Assembly (NCBI GenBank): GCA_947034885.2
Contig: OX344753.2
Coordinates: 11,160,001 to 11,224,000, forward strand
Reading direction: 5' to 3'
DNA from: Thuidium tamariscinum
Taxonomy: Eukaryota > Streptophyta > Bryopsida > Hypnales > Thuidiaceae
Length of the DNA: 64,000 bases
This document shows positions 11,145-23,147 of this stretch, in pieces; the first letter of the stretch is position 1; every line of letters starts with the position of its first letter. The notes beneath the pieces were generated by a model. The model did not search any database, was not told where the DNA came from, and saw only the letters and a list, made by a program, of their open reading frames with translations. The position numbers and the translations under genes are program-made.

Positions 11145-11443
11145 CAATGAGTAGACCCGATCATGGGGATATCATCCTCAGAATGTGTCTTTGATATGTG
11201 GATAGCCACATGAGTGTCACCAAGAGGGCCGTTGGCACCCAAAACGAGGTCTGAATTCACGCTGTGGCAAGTTCCCTCTCCAACTAGCATGCCCTGAATG
11301 TTATACAAGGTAACGCACATAGTATTCCAAAGTCGGCGCGGAAGCCCTTCGCACTCTGGAATCCCGACATTCATACCCTCGAGAAGCTGGAACTCATCAT
11401 CAAACGAGTCCATGATATCGTTGACGTTGCCTGAAGAACTCAT
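11144..11443 (-). CDS. Small acidic protein or 5' part of the DUF7869-type gene
   Basis: A 99-codon frame from the ATG at 11443, directly after an acceptor-like gtaggtag. It starts MSSSGNVNDIMDSFDDEF and ends GSTH before TGA. The stop shares its A with the ATG of the next frame (TGATG). The reading frames differ, so either one gene has suffered an indel, or the upstream frame is a separate short cistron. I recognise no domain. Confidence 0.45.
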   Translation of the reverse strand: MSSSGNVNDIMDSFDDEFQLLEGMNVGIPECEGLPRRLWNTMCVTLYNIQGMLVGEGTCHSVNSDLVLGANGPLGDTHVAIHISKTHSEDDIPMIGSTH

Positions 11444-11513
11444 CCTACCTACACTTAACCAATACAGTAGCACGTCAGATAAGCTATATGCAGCCCACAA
11501 TATCCAGTGACAT

Positions 11514-12211
11514 TCAGGTCGAATCGACCTAATTTGGAAATCAATGACAGAAACAAACAGCATCAATAATCTGATAAACGATTTACCTAGTATATTTTAA
11601 GTACAATTCAGTGAGTATAATTTAGGATTCCCTAATTCCATTGAGCTCACAACTATATAACCATTTAGGTCGACTCGACCTAAACAGGTCCAAGCAGAAG
11701 CTGAAAAGCGTACAGATACTTCATGGTGAAATACTTTCATACGAACACTCATATCAATGTTCCACCTTTCAACATCATTCATAAAGAAATTCTGATTCAT
11801 ACTGCACTGTACAGTTTGGGTCGAATCGACCTAAGCATTGTTATTTTGAAAATCCTTCTTAAGCTTAGATCTTCTGGGATAATACAGATGTCCACTTCTT
11901 TTAAGACAGCCACTCAGAAGTTTTAGCTCGAGTTGACCTAAACTATTGATTTTGTAATTTTGAAAATCCTACTTAGGATTCGATCTTCTGAGATAATATA
12001 GAATGTCAAATTTTTTAAGATAGCCAACCAGAAGTTTTAGCTCGAGTCGACCTGAAAGGTATATTTTGTTATTTTTATTGTTAAATATTAACATTTAGGT
12101 CGATTCGATCTAAATTGAAACCTCCGGTATTCACTGGTAATAGTAATTATTCAGACACGCAAGAATTGTTCATCTTGATAAAAAGTCTTGTTTCAGGTCG
12201 GCTCGAGCTAA
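11514..12211. repeat. Seven copies of the 19-bp palindrome (leader of DUF7869-type gene)
   Basis: Copies at 11514-11532, 11665-11683, 11816-11834, 11923-11941, 12037-12055, 12095-12113 and 12193-12211. The 11665 copy is the exact dyad TTAGGTCGACTCGACCTAA; others carry one to four changes, including AGCTCGAG variants. The first three are spaced exactly 151 bp. All lie upstream of the ATG at 11443, in what is probably a leader intron. Confidence 0.9.
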
Positions 12212-12568
12212 AATGCTCCGGAATTTGCGGGACAATTACTTGTGCACAAGATGCAATACATTCCGGAATTTACGGCGATTAAATAGGAGCTGTCTGAATA
12301 CCGCACTCCATTGAGGCGCAGAAAATGAAGAGTAAGATGATAGGTAACAATATCATACAACTAATTTCACAACGCTAATGGAACCCCACGTCATGGATAA
12401 CAACTGATGTCCACCTACGACTCCAGCGTCAATGAACAACAACGTGAAGAATGCAGTGAAGAGAACACAATAGAGAACCATAGAATAGATCTTGCCAAGC
12501 CCAAGTTCGCGACCGTCTCCTCCAACGCTATCTCTGAAAGCAACCTAAAAGACATAGCAGCAAACTAC

Positions 12569-12800
12569 CTTCGCAACACAGCAACAACCTAACGTCGACA
12601 GACAGACCGCGCGCAATTGGACGAGTACACAAACCCTGGGTAGTGAAATGCTGAAAATGAGAAGAGCTGAAGCCTTGCCAGTCGATGGAGCCTGGAGAAT
12701 GACGACGCCCCTTGGCGGGAGGGATGAAGGCGGGAAGCAAAATCAAAGCCGTTTGAAATCGGAAGTAACCTGCACACCTTCCTAGCCATGGCATCAAAAA
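12569..12800 (-). other. Possible 5' leader exon of the DUF7869-type gene
   Basis: GC-richer than its flanks, ending at a donor-like GCGAAG/GTAGTT (12569/12568) on the minus strand, facing the palindrome-bearing stretch and the ATG at 11443. An open frame starting MARKVCRLL crosses it, but I cannot tell coding from leader. Confidence 0.25.
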
Positions 12801-13660
12801 AATTTCAGTATTTGGAAAGCGACAAGGGCTGGTAGGTGGCATTCCAAGATTCTGGCTCGTTGTTAAGAGCAAGCATCATCAGTTGTACATTAATAGTAAT
12901 TTCCATTCTGTTTTTTTGGCTCCACATTCCATCGTTAAAAAAGCGCATACAACCTATGTGCGACACATGGCCGGTAGGAAGATTCCTAGTCTTATCCAGG
13001 CCTGCCCATGAATTATCCTCGGTCTTCCTCCTTGGCTAAGACCTTCACATTTTGTCACTTTCTCTAATTCAGGGCTGAGAACCCGTCAAAGCTTGCGGTG
13101 TATTCCCTCCTTTCCTGAAATCGGGTTTATTCTCCACCGTCGTATTAGGCTTTAGGGTTCAGGGTAATCACACGGGCTAAGGTTTGGGGTCAGAGTTTTA
13201 AAGTTTAGGGTTGGTTGCTTTGTTTTCTAATCGAAAAATTTCGGATTCTAGGATTATCATTTTTCCAAGAATTGCATATCCAATAAGAAAAGAAAAAAAG
13301 TAGGAACAACTCGTTTACTTGCACTTGAAATAAGAAAGTGCCTACAATTCCAAAATTTAAAACAAAAAACCATCTTCAATAAAAAGTACTACTCTTCAAA
13401 AAAATTGCGAATTCACTACCTTCAAAGCCGTTAGGTAATTACTTTAATGCTCTCTATGCTAGGGATATAAAAGGCTTACTTTCAATAATCAACATGGTAG
13501 AGGCCAATAAAGAACGAGGCCAAAGTCTCATCTTCTAATTAAATAGCTCTGCACATTGCTGATCCATACCTAAATCTACTGACAGAAATATAATTAGTAC
13601 ATTGACAAACGTTACAAAATCCGCAAACATATAAGATCCACAAATACGTGGACTAGTTGA
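12801..13660. other. Intergenic DNA with no clear gene
   Basis: Contains a few isolated tttagggtt-like words near 13150-13215, too few and irregular to be a telomeric tract. Otherwise AT-rich and featureless. Confidence 0.5.
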
Positions 13661-14680
13661 AAACTCATGGAGCATGTCCACTCCATGTTCAAATTCCATG
13701 CATGCTCCTAAAATTCAAAATCCCCGCATTTCTAAAATGTACGACCACTTGCTTTTTAAAAGAAAATATCCAAAACAACCCAAAATGGTGTGCAATTCAC
13801 GTACAAAAGAGCCAAAAAAAATGGGGATAGGTTGGATTGTCATGGGACATCCAGGTTCTATGAAAATTTCCATTTTTTACAGTCTAATTGGTCAATCCCT
13901 CTCTTGTGGATAAAAAATGGCCGTGCAGCCGTTTCTTTTTCCACTAACACAAAAGCCACAAAAGTTATGAAATGCACGTAAAGAAAAGGCCCAAAACACA
14001 TGGGCAAGTTGGAAACTCATGGAGCATGTCCACTCCATGTTCAAATTCCATGCATGCTCCTAAAATTCAAAATCCCCGCATTTCTAAAATGTACGACCAC
14101 CTGCTTTTTAAAAGAAAATATCCAAAACAACCCAAAATGGTGTGCAATTCACGTACAAAAGAGCCAAAAAAAAATGGGGATAGGTTGGATTGTCATGGGA
14201 CATCCAGGTTCTATGAAAATTTCCATTTTTTACACTCTAATTGGTCAATCCCTCTCTTGTGGATAAAAAATGGCCGTGCAGCCGTTTCTTTTTCCACTAA
14301 CACAAAAGCCACAAAAGTTATGAAATGCACGTAAAGAAAAGGCCCAAAACACATGGGCAAGTTGGAAACTCATGGAGCATGTCCACTCCATGTTCAAATT
14401 CCATGCATGCTCCTAAAATTCAAAATCCCCGCATTTCTAAAATGTACGACCACCTGCTTTTTAAAAGAAAATATCCAAAACAACCCAAAATGGTGTGCAA
14501 TTCACGTACAAAAGAGCCAAAAAAAATGGGGATAGGTTGGATTGTCATGGGACATCCAGGTTCTATAAAAATTTCCATTTTTTACACTCTAATTGGTCAA
14601 TCCCTCTCTTGTGGATAAAAAATGGCCGTGCGGCCATTTCTTTTTCCACTAACACAAAAGCCACAAATGTTTTGAAAATT
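13661..14680. repeat. 352-bp tandem repeat, three copies
   Basis: The motif aaactcatgg recurs at 13661, 14013 and 14366 (periods 352 and 353). The copies are nearly identical. The third breaks off near 14675 and runs straight into the 177-bp satellite. The period is about twice 177 bp, and each unit has an aaaatggccgtgcagc segment resembling the aaatggcagtgcggtcc start of the satellite unit. Frames across it are repeat artefacts. Confidence 0.95.
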
Positions 14681-14690
14681 GGGATGTGCT

Positions 14691-16680
14691 CCATTTTTGA
14701 TGTGTAAATACAAATTGGGCCTCTAGAAGACTTGATATTGGAAATAATGTTTGGAAATGATTATCTAGTTTCAGACTTTACAACTTCCCAAAAAAAATTT
14801 GACTTCATTTGATGTGGACTTCATGACATTTGACAAAGTTATGTTGTTGACAAATAATGCAGTGTGATCCATTTTTTATGTCCACCAAGAAATAAGGCAA
14901 TTAGAGGACATGCTATTGAGATTAGTGTTTACATTCAGTGTCCTAGGACTTTAATTACAACTTTTCCATATTTTTTTTGGCTTCATTTCACGTGAAATTT
15001 ATAACATTTGAGGGATTTAAGTTTTTTGACAGAAAATGGTAGTGCGGTCCATTTTCTATTTCCACCTACAGTAGAAATTGGGCAAGTAGTGGATATATTA
15101 TTGGAATTAGTATTTGAAAATTATTGTCCTAGGTTTTTACAACTTTCCCATATTTTTGTTGGCTTCATTTGACGTGGATTTCATGACATTTGAGGGATTT
15201 AAGTTTTTTGTCAGAAAATGGCAGTGCGGTCCATTTTTTATTTCCACCTATAAATTGGGCAATTAGTGGATATATTATTGGAATTAGTATTTGAAAATTA
15301 TTGTCCTAGGTTTTTACAACTTTTCCATATTTTTGTTGGCTTCATTTGACGTGGATTTTGTGACATTTGAGGGATTGAAGTTATTTTACAAAAGATGGCA
15401 GTGGGGTCCATTTTTTATTTCCACCTACAAATTGGGCAATTATTGAATATATTACTAAAAATATTATTTGAAAATTATTGTCCTAGGCCTTTACAACTTT
15501 CCCATTTTTTTTTTACTTCATTTGACGTGAATTTCATGACATTTGAGGGATTTAAGTTTTTTGACAGAAAATGGTAGTGTGGTCCATTTTTTATTTCCAC
15601 CTACAAATTGGGCAATTAGTGGATATATTATTGGAATTAGTATTTGAAAACTATTGTCCTAGGCTCTTACAACTTTCCCATATTTTTGTTGGCTTCATTT
15701 GACGTGGATTTCATGACATTTGAGGGATTTAAGTTTTTTGTCAGAAAATGGCAGTGCGGTCCATTTTTTATTTCCACCTACGAATTGGGCAATTATTGAA
15801 TATATTACTAAAAATATTATTTGAAAATTATAGTCCTAGGACTTTACAACTTTCCCATTTTTTTTTTGGACTTCATTTGACGTGAATTTCATGAAATTTG
15901 AGGGATTTAAGTTTTTTGACAAAAAATGGCACTGTGGTCCATTTTTTATTTCCACCTATAAATTGGGCAATTAGTGGATATATTATTGGAATTAGTATTT
16001 GAAAATTATTGTGCTAGGCTCTTACAACTTTCCCATATTTTTGTTCACTTCATTTGACGTGGATTTTGTGACATTTGAGGGATTGAAGTTATTTTACAGA
16101 AGATGGCAGTGCAGTCCATTTTTTAATTCCACCTACGAATTGGGCAGTTAGTGAATATATTACTAAAAATATTATTTGAAAATTATTGTCCTAGGACTTT
16201 ACAACTTTTCCATTTTTTTTTTGACTTCATTTGACGTGAATTGCATGACATTTGAGGGATTTAAGTTTTTTGACAGAAAATGGCAGTGCGGTCCATTTTT
16301 AAATTCCACCTATGAATTGGGCAATTAGTGAATATATTACTAAAAGTAGTATTTGAAAATTATTTGCCTAGGACTTTATAAATTATTGTGCAGTGTGGTT
16401 CATTTTTTATTTCCACCTATAAATAGGGCAGTTAGTGGATATATTATTGGAATTAGTGTTTACATTTTGTATCCTAATACTTTATAACTTTTCCATATTT
16501 TTGTTGGCTTCATTTCACGTGGAGTTTGTGACATTTGAGGGATTGAAGTTATTTTACAAAAAATGGCAGTGCGGTCCATTTTTTATTTCCACCTAGAAAT
16601 TAGGCAATTAGAGGACACATTACTAAAATTGGTGCTTGAAAGTGATTGTCCTAGGACTTTCCAACATGCTCCTGAAATTA
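14691..16680. repeat. Nucleosome-length (~177 bp) satellite, 12 units
   Basis: The anchor ccattttt recurs at 14691, 14869, 15049, 15231, 15408, 15584, 15761, 15939, 16116, 16293, 16400 (as tcattttt) and 16576. Spacings are 178, 180, 182, 177, 176, 177, 178, 177, 177, 107 and 176 bp, so one unit is truncated by about 70 bp. Each unit includes ttatttccacct, a ctagg/tacaac segment and catttgacgtg. Divergence between units is moderate. Confidence 0.95.
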
Positions 16681-19305
16681 CTGTTTTGAAATGATTGTTT
16701 TAAGACTCAAAGCGTTTCATATGAGTGGTTATCGTCAAGAACAACTTCCACTAATTATGATAGTAATGACATTATGATGGATTGGAGGGTACCATTAGGT
16801 CTATACTTGTCATGCTCATTAGTATTACACATTGACGGTGGTCATAATTACAGTGTCTTGTTTTCATACTTGAAGTGTTCTAATGTCATCTATGGTTTAG
16901 AAATAGTTTAGTTTCAATAATTAAAATCTCATTGTTAATTTAGCCTTGTATATAGTACAATGTTTTACCTTTAAAGAAAACATTGTTGCCATTATTAGAA
17001 AGCTGAAGGAACTTCAAAGATAAGGTTTCTATGAATCAAGAGTCCAAAAAAGGTTTGCACTTTATAGTTGTTTTTAAAAAAAGATTTATTCCTACAATAT
17101 TATTAACCTCTCAACGCTTTTGTTTGGAAAAATAGAATGGCCATTTTTAATTTTGTTTATTACAAGTCGTCATATGAAGCTATAATTATTATGCCCGAAA
17201 AAAACGGTAATCGTTCATTAATTGTAGGAGTACAAATGTTTCAAATATTTTTCTTTATTAAAGGAAAAAAAAACATGAATGTCATTGGATTAGAATGATG
17301 TACAAGAATGTATTGTGAATATGTCAAGGAATTACTCAATTCCTCAGAATTGCAAATATACAGACTCTCTTGCTACTATTTTTTTTTAATTCATTCGCGC
17401 GGATGTGAATATTAAGAAATTTGAAGATGATGATTTAAAAAAAATTCATTAGCATAGAAGCCTAAAAGAATACCAAGACAATGAAATATGAATCCAAAAT
17501 GATGATAAATGGACAATTCCAATATCATATTATTGAATTTATAAATAAATCATGGCTTCACTAATGGAAAGACTCTTTTCACCCTAAAAATTGTAGAATT
17601 GGATACGCACTTTGAAATTCATGCACATAAGAGGAAAAAAAATGTAGGAATTGGAACGTTATGAAACAAGCATGTTTTATGAGAAATTTGAATGTGATGG
17701 GTCTCATACCCTGATCTATATTAATTTTGAAGTTTGAAAATAGATTGCATAGCCATTTTTGACCCCTTGCTTTGTAGCTAGGCTAGTTTTCATCTAACGT
17801 AAAGTGCACTTGCATACATTTGTTTATAAAGCACAACGCCTTATATTTTATTAAGTTCAGTTTGTTTTCATGAGTCTGGAAAGACGGAAGCTGTAGTTAT
17901 AGTAGTTTTAACAAAAGCCTTAAATAAAAGTTTTAAATACAACTTGCAGTTGATTTTTAATTGCCTTTCAATATTTAGTATAGTTGTTATTTTTATTTTT
18001 TTACTTCATATAGGGCTCTAATTTTTGAGCATTTTGTTTGTGTGAAAATGGACACTCAAAAGATCTTCAATTAATATTTATGTTGAGAGATTGAAACAAA
18101 ATTAAATTAGATGGTTATTTGTTTTTATTTGAGTGTACCTCTACGTATACAAGACAACATTCCTAATTGTATTTTTTGAAGAGTATAATGCCCTATTTAA
18201 AATGATTTTTTTGTAAATATAAGGGATATTCAAAAAATTCTATTATAAATCTTCTAACAATTCTAGAATCAAAAGAAGAGAACCAAGTTGTAGAAGATAT
18301 TTTTGGGGAATGCCTCTAAATACAAAAAACATGAAAGTGTATGATTTCAAAAAAGAAATAGGAGATGTAATATATTTCATTTCATTTTTTTTGTGGTACT
18401 AGATAAGTAAAATTCATTTGAATATTAATGTGTTTGTGAATTTTTAATCACTCTATAGTTGTCTCATTCGAATTTTTGAGGAGAGGCAAAATTGGAAGTA
18501 ATCAATTATTTAGAAATTCATTTAAAGGTTACAAGAAGTACATATGGTACCAAAGTGTTTTTTGATTATTGTTGTATGTCTACATGTTTGATTTTTATGA
18601 ATTTTACAAATTTAAATATAAGATAGCAAAAACTAATACTATTTTCAAATATTTTTGTTGTTAAATGTAGCTCATAATATGCTGAATACAACATGTCATT
18701 GAAACATTACTCATACCATCATAGCTCACTAGCTATTATGGTATGATCTTTTTTAATCTATGAAAGTGGAAGTCTTATATGAAGTCAGCATTTTGGAGTC
18801 AACGAATTTGATACAATAAATATGCAATTCATTGTACTAGGTGGGAAAGCTAAATTGGTGGAATTCAGTCTTCAAGTTCCTTTATTTTCTAAAATCAAGC
18901 AATAAATGAATTTACTTTTGAATGTTCAATAATTCCTTACAAATATAATATGTATTTTTTTCATGAAAGCCAGAATCCAATTTGGGCAAACGGATGTAGT
19001 TTAAATCTAAAATTTCATGTATAAAGTAATGCATTAAGGGGATCAAAGAACTTGTTTGGAATTTGAATAGGTATTATGGACTACATTTGTTTAGAATTCA
19101 ATTGAAAGAATAGAAGAAAGTGCCAACATTTGTAATGACTTATGGTTTAGAGAACTCTTTTAATATAAAAAATATACAAATTGCTTGTCAATTGAAACAA
19201 GTAGAATATGTTGCAAGTAAAACCTTATTTTGGTAAAGAAAGTATGTTATAGAGTTCACAAAGTGGTTACCAAAACAATGCACTTATTAGCAATGCATTT
19301 CATAT
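16681..19305. other. AT-rich DNA without genes
   Basis: No open frame, RNA or repeat can be supported. It is uniformly AT-rich and separates the satellite from the GC-richer region at 19.5 kb. Confidence 0.6.
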
Positions 19306-19399
19306 AATTTAAAACCAAGAGTACCTTCTGACGAGATTAGGAAGAGTTGAAGAATTTAAAACCAAAAGTACCTTCTAACGAGATTAGGAAGAGTTGAAG
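19306..19399. repeat. 47-bp tandem duplication
   Basis: aatttaaaaccaa and the following gtaccttct-x-acgagattag block occur twice, starting at 19306 and 19353, with two substitutions. Confidence 0.9.
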
Positions 19400-19559
19400 A
19401 AGTTAAATGTTTTGCCGCTATATATTGTTGTCTTCAAGGGTGTTTGAGGGAATCTTTTGAAGCCAATTTTTGTGGGAAATAGACTAGTGAGTGGGAAGAC
19501 CAAAATTCTTTGGTTTTAAAGCGTAGGTTTAGGTCCTGGGCCACAGTTGTAGGCAATTG

Positions 19560-20417
19560 GCGTGGAAAGGGAGCCTTCATCCGTGGAAGTGGAGCCTTCA
19601 TCCGTGCAAAGCAATGGAACCCTGAACCCTAACCTGTTTTGGTGTTTTCAGTCTAGTTTTGTTGTTGCACGAGCTTGCAGATTTTCCACGCTTGCTACCT
19701 GTTCGCCGAGCGTGCTTGAGTATCGCGGCTGCTTCCCCGGAGTGTTGTTGTTGTTGCGCGCGTGGATTTCGCTGACGGTGCGCGTGAGTTTCTCCTTCTT
19801 CCCTGGAGTGGCGAATGCGATCTACGGGGTTGCCTTCTTGTCTTCATTCGAGGAGGGAGCTACGGGCGGTTCGGTGCGGTAAGTTCTTCATTCTTTCCTT
19901 CTTCTGCGTTGTGCAATCCGTGGAGTTGGGAATAGCGCCTAGGGTTTGTTTGCTACGATAGTTCCGAATGGAAGTGAAGCTGGTGGTGGAAATTGAATAA
20001 GAGTGTGGTTGTCAAGGCGTTTGGACGAGAACCGTGTGTTCTGGGGTTGCTTTTCAATGTGAGTTTGAATGGCGCTTTCAAAAACCGCAGTTGTTGAACT
20101 AGGGTCGGCAGCTGCTTTGGTCTGTGATGTTCACAATTGGGTTATTGTGAAATGTGTGATTGCTAACAGGTTTGGAGGTGGCTCCCGTATCTGGAGTTCT
20201 CTACATCTTTGGAAACTCTTTTTGGGAAGTCCTCGCCAGTGTACGCCTTCTGTGAAATTGGAAATTGCGACTGATTCGGAGACGGAAAGGGTTGGCGAGT
20301 GGATTGAAGTTGGGGCGGATCTGCTTGGGTGGGGCGGATTTGCTTTCTGTAACCGAGGCGGTTTAGGGTGTAGGTGGATCAGTACTGGATAGATCTCCAT
20401 CGCCTTCTATAACCGAG
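19560..20417 (+). promoter_or_regulatory. Likely promoter and leader exons of the 21.6-kb gene
   Basis: GC-richer than its surroundings, with donor-like GCG/GTAAGT at 19879 and GAG/GTAAGA at 20418. If the latter is used, a leader intron runs to the acceptor attacag at 21626, one base before the ATG at 21628, and would hold four palindromes and the half-site array. Open frames of about 106 codons cross the region but resemble nothing I know, so I treat it as leader and not coding. Confidence 0.35.
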
Positions 20418-21130
20418 GTAAGAAATTGTGGGTTCTTAGGGTCTTTTGTGTTTGCTATTCAGGTCCTGTACTACAAGATTTTGGGGTGTTTGATTATGAT
20501 GCTTGCGGATGTAGTTCGACTTGCGTTTGATTCTTGAGTAATTGACGATGGGAGTGTGTGACTTCATGGTATTAGGGTTTGGGGTTCAGGTTTTCGTTTG
20601 TAAATGGTAGGTTTTGTTTCATGCTTAATTCAAAGTTTCGTTTGAGTTGCAATTGTTTTGTAGCTGTAGGTTGTTTCATTTGTGAGGCACAGTTGTGAGT
20701 TATTGAGTTATTCACAAAAGCTGGGCTTCAGTGGGTTATGTGGTTCACAGTTGAAATGTATGATTTCCGGATTGCAATTGATTCAGTATAAGAGAGTGGC
20801 AGTGTTTGTGTGAAATGCTGAAGTTGTAGTTTTTGCTAGTCAAATGTAAATGAAATTGTGAGCAGAATGAGCGTTCAATTGGGTCATGGAAGTAGTAGGT
20901 TGGGGTCCCTATTATGACTTCTATTTTCGCTAGTGAGGTGGTGTAATTGTTATAGTGAACATGTTTTGTAAACAAGATTCACATTGTATTGTGCAAGTCT
21001 AGGGAAGAGAGGATAGGCAGCTCCATTGGCAGTGACTTCGTGGCCTGCCGTTACACATTCAAATCACGTATGTGAACTCTCCATTCTTCCCAACCAGTGA
21101 CCAAGAATTTGCAGGTTCAGTGAATGTCAA

Positions 21131-21194
21131 TTTAGGTCGATGTCAGTTTAGATCGATGATAGTCTACAGCGATGCCAGTCTAGACCGATACTAA
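21131..21194. repeat. 16-bp direct repeat of palindrome half-sites, four copies
   Basis: tttaggtcgatgtcag, tttagatcgatgatag, tctacagcgatgccag and tctagaccgatactaa follow one another in strict 16-bp register. The unit is one arm of the 19-bp palindrome with a short spacer. Confidence 0.7.
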
Positions 21195-21243
21195 TGTCGT
21201 ATCGAGAGTTTGTAGTGCCCCTCACTAACGTGAAGCCAACAAT

Positions 21244-21590
21244 TCAGCTCGATCCGACCTGAAAAGCTATGTTGTTCCTCTCACATGCACAATCATGTAG
21301 ACCATGGTTTAGCTCGACTCGAGCTAAAACGACAGAACGAATGCAAAAACGAACTCTGTAGCCCTCAAAATGTAAAAAAGCTTAAAAAACCAACTAATTT
21401 AGATCATGTGAACCACAATATACAGTTAGTGACACAGAATAACAGAAAGAAACACATAAAAGAACAACAGTTAAGGTCGACTCGACCTAAACAGCCGACC
21501 CTAACAAAGATTTTCCAAGTAGCCTCCGTGAATAGAAAAATAAGAAAATTGAAAATAGAGGATACGTTGAATTAGGTCGACTCGACCTAA
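21244..21590. repeat. Four copies of the 19-bp palindrome in the leader intron
   Basis: Copies at 21244-21262, 21309-21327, 21472-21490 and 21572-21590. The last is the exact dyad TTAGGTCGACTCGACCTAA, identical to the copy at 11665. The 21309 copy is itself a perfect dyad of a variant (TTAGCTCGACTCGAGCTAA), which shows a change kept in both arms. Confidence 0.95.
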
Positions 21591-23063
21591 AGCCACCAAC
21601 TAAGAAAAACGTGCTTGCCATTACAGGATGGAAGATCAAGTTCCGAAACTTGAACAATTCTTTAAAAGGATGAATCTCAGACTTGAAGAAGACGATGGCG
21701 ACGATTTCAACAACGAGGGAGACTACTGGGAGCTCGTCGATCCCAGCGCAGTAGAATGCTGGTCCCTGATGCTTATTCCAATGACGCACAAGTACTGCTT
21801 CTGTCGGAAGTACAAGGACCAGGTCCCATACTACCCAATCTCCTACGAAGAGAAAATCAAGGAGGTCTCCCCCGACCTTGGGACAATGATCAAGATTCAT
21901 TGCGTGACTGCTCAGTCCGGGAAGAAAGACGAAGAGCAGTACCACTTCACCCTTGTTATAGACTCTCTGAAGATACCCTTCTACATCAGCCACTTCCTCC
22001 ATAGTCTCGAAAATTCACCTTACTCTGATGAGGTCTCAGAGCTGGAGAAAAAAGTCGACGGAGGGTATTAGAAGAACAAGAAGTGGGCACAAGTAAGTGG
22101 GAAAAACCTGTGCGACAGGTTGAGGCAGTTGTTTGTAGACTTTGCCGTGCTTAAGGGGAAATTAGACCTCAAGAAGACTCAGACTGCAGCTCGATCAATA
22201 TCGCGAGACCCACCGAGTCACATTGAAGGGCAGAGCTCCTAGGGCACGCCAGGTACGCAACAGAGTCGAGGTACAAGGCGCAGTGTACAAGCCGGCACGC
22301 CACCAACGGCAACAAGAAGAAGCAATCTCGCATCAGCGTCTGTTAAGAAGGCTGACGAGACAGAAGAAACTCCTCCAGATCTAAGTTTTGCGTCCGCAGT
22401 TACCAATGTGCCCTCCGCTCACGATCCAAAACAGAAAGTCGACTACAAAGAGTCAACGGAGGCGTACAAAAATTATTGGGCAACCTGTAGTGATGCTTAT
22501 GTGTTTGATCTTGACGAGAAGAAGAGGCTGCCAATCGACAAGTTGAAATCTCCACCTACTGACGTGAATATCCGGAGTCATGAGCAGAGATTAGTCGAAG
22601 ATATGTTTCACTTCCTAATGCACATGCCCGACAAGACTGGAAAGCAGACTTTCTGTGTCATGCCGGTCGGGCAAGTTGAGAAGCCCAAGAGGGAGGACTG
22701 GGACACCCTCAAGAAAGGTGAATTCTGGATCGTGAATGGGCAGCACAGTGTCTCAGCGAGTCAATTGATGGTCGACAGGAAAGTAGATGAGACCATTGTG
22801 AAGCACTTTCGGGAGTGGGACTGCTACATAGTTTGGGCCAACAATAATGAGATTTTGAGGACCATTTCTGCTTACTACAATCGTGTAAATCACTTTGTAG
22901 CTTTAAAGTCGTCTTGGTCAACAAACATTCTTGGGGCGAGGACATGTTGGATCAACATGGGCAGGCCCCGCAACCCCAAAGATGCTGCCCCGGTGGGCAC
23001 AGTGTCCGTCGCCAGACGGAATGCTGATAACAAGAAGAATGCTTTGAAATTCAAGGTGAGGTT

Positions 23064-23147
23064 TTAGGTCGAAGCGACCTAAATTGCCAAAGACGTGATG
23101 TCCGAATTTCTTGAAGCCTCTTGCTGTATTAGGTCGAGTCGACCTAA
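23064..23147. repeat. Two 19-bp palindromes in intron 1 of the ParB/methylase-like gene
   Basis: TTAGGTCGAAGCGACCTAA at 23064-23082 and the exact dyad TTAGGTCGAGTCGACCTAA at 23129-23147. Both lie inside the 133-bp intron 23056-23188, of which they make up over a quarter. Confidence 0.95.

Noticed and set aside
8085-12211. Regularly spaced short repeats as a CRISPR array
   Set aside because: The repeats are degenerate dyads with variable spacing, in spliced eukaryotic DNA, with no cas genes.
13140-13225. tttagggtt-like words as a telomeric tract
   Set aside because: Only scattered single words with irregular spacing; no tandem array.
13674-14707. Overlapping frames of 60-120 codons across the 352-bp repeat
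   Set aside because: They recur identically in each repeat unit and reflect the repeat sequence, not genes.
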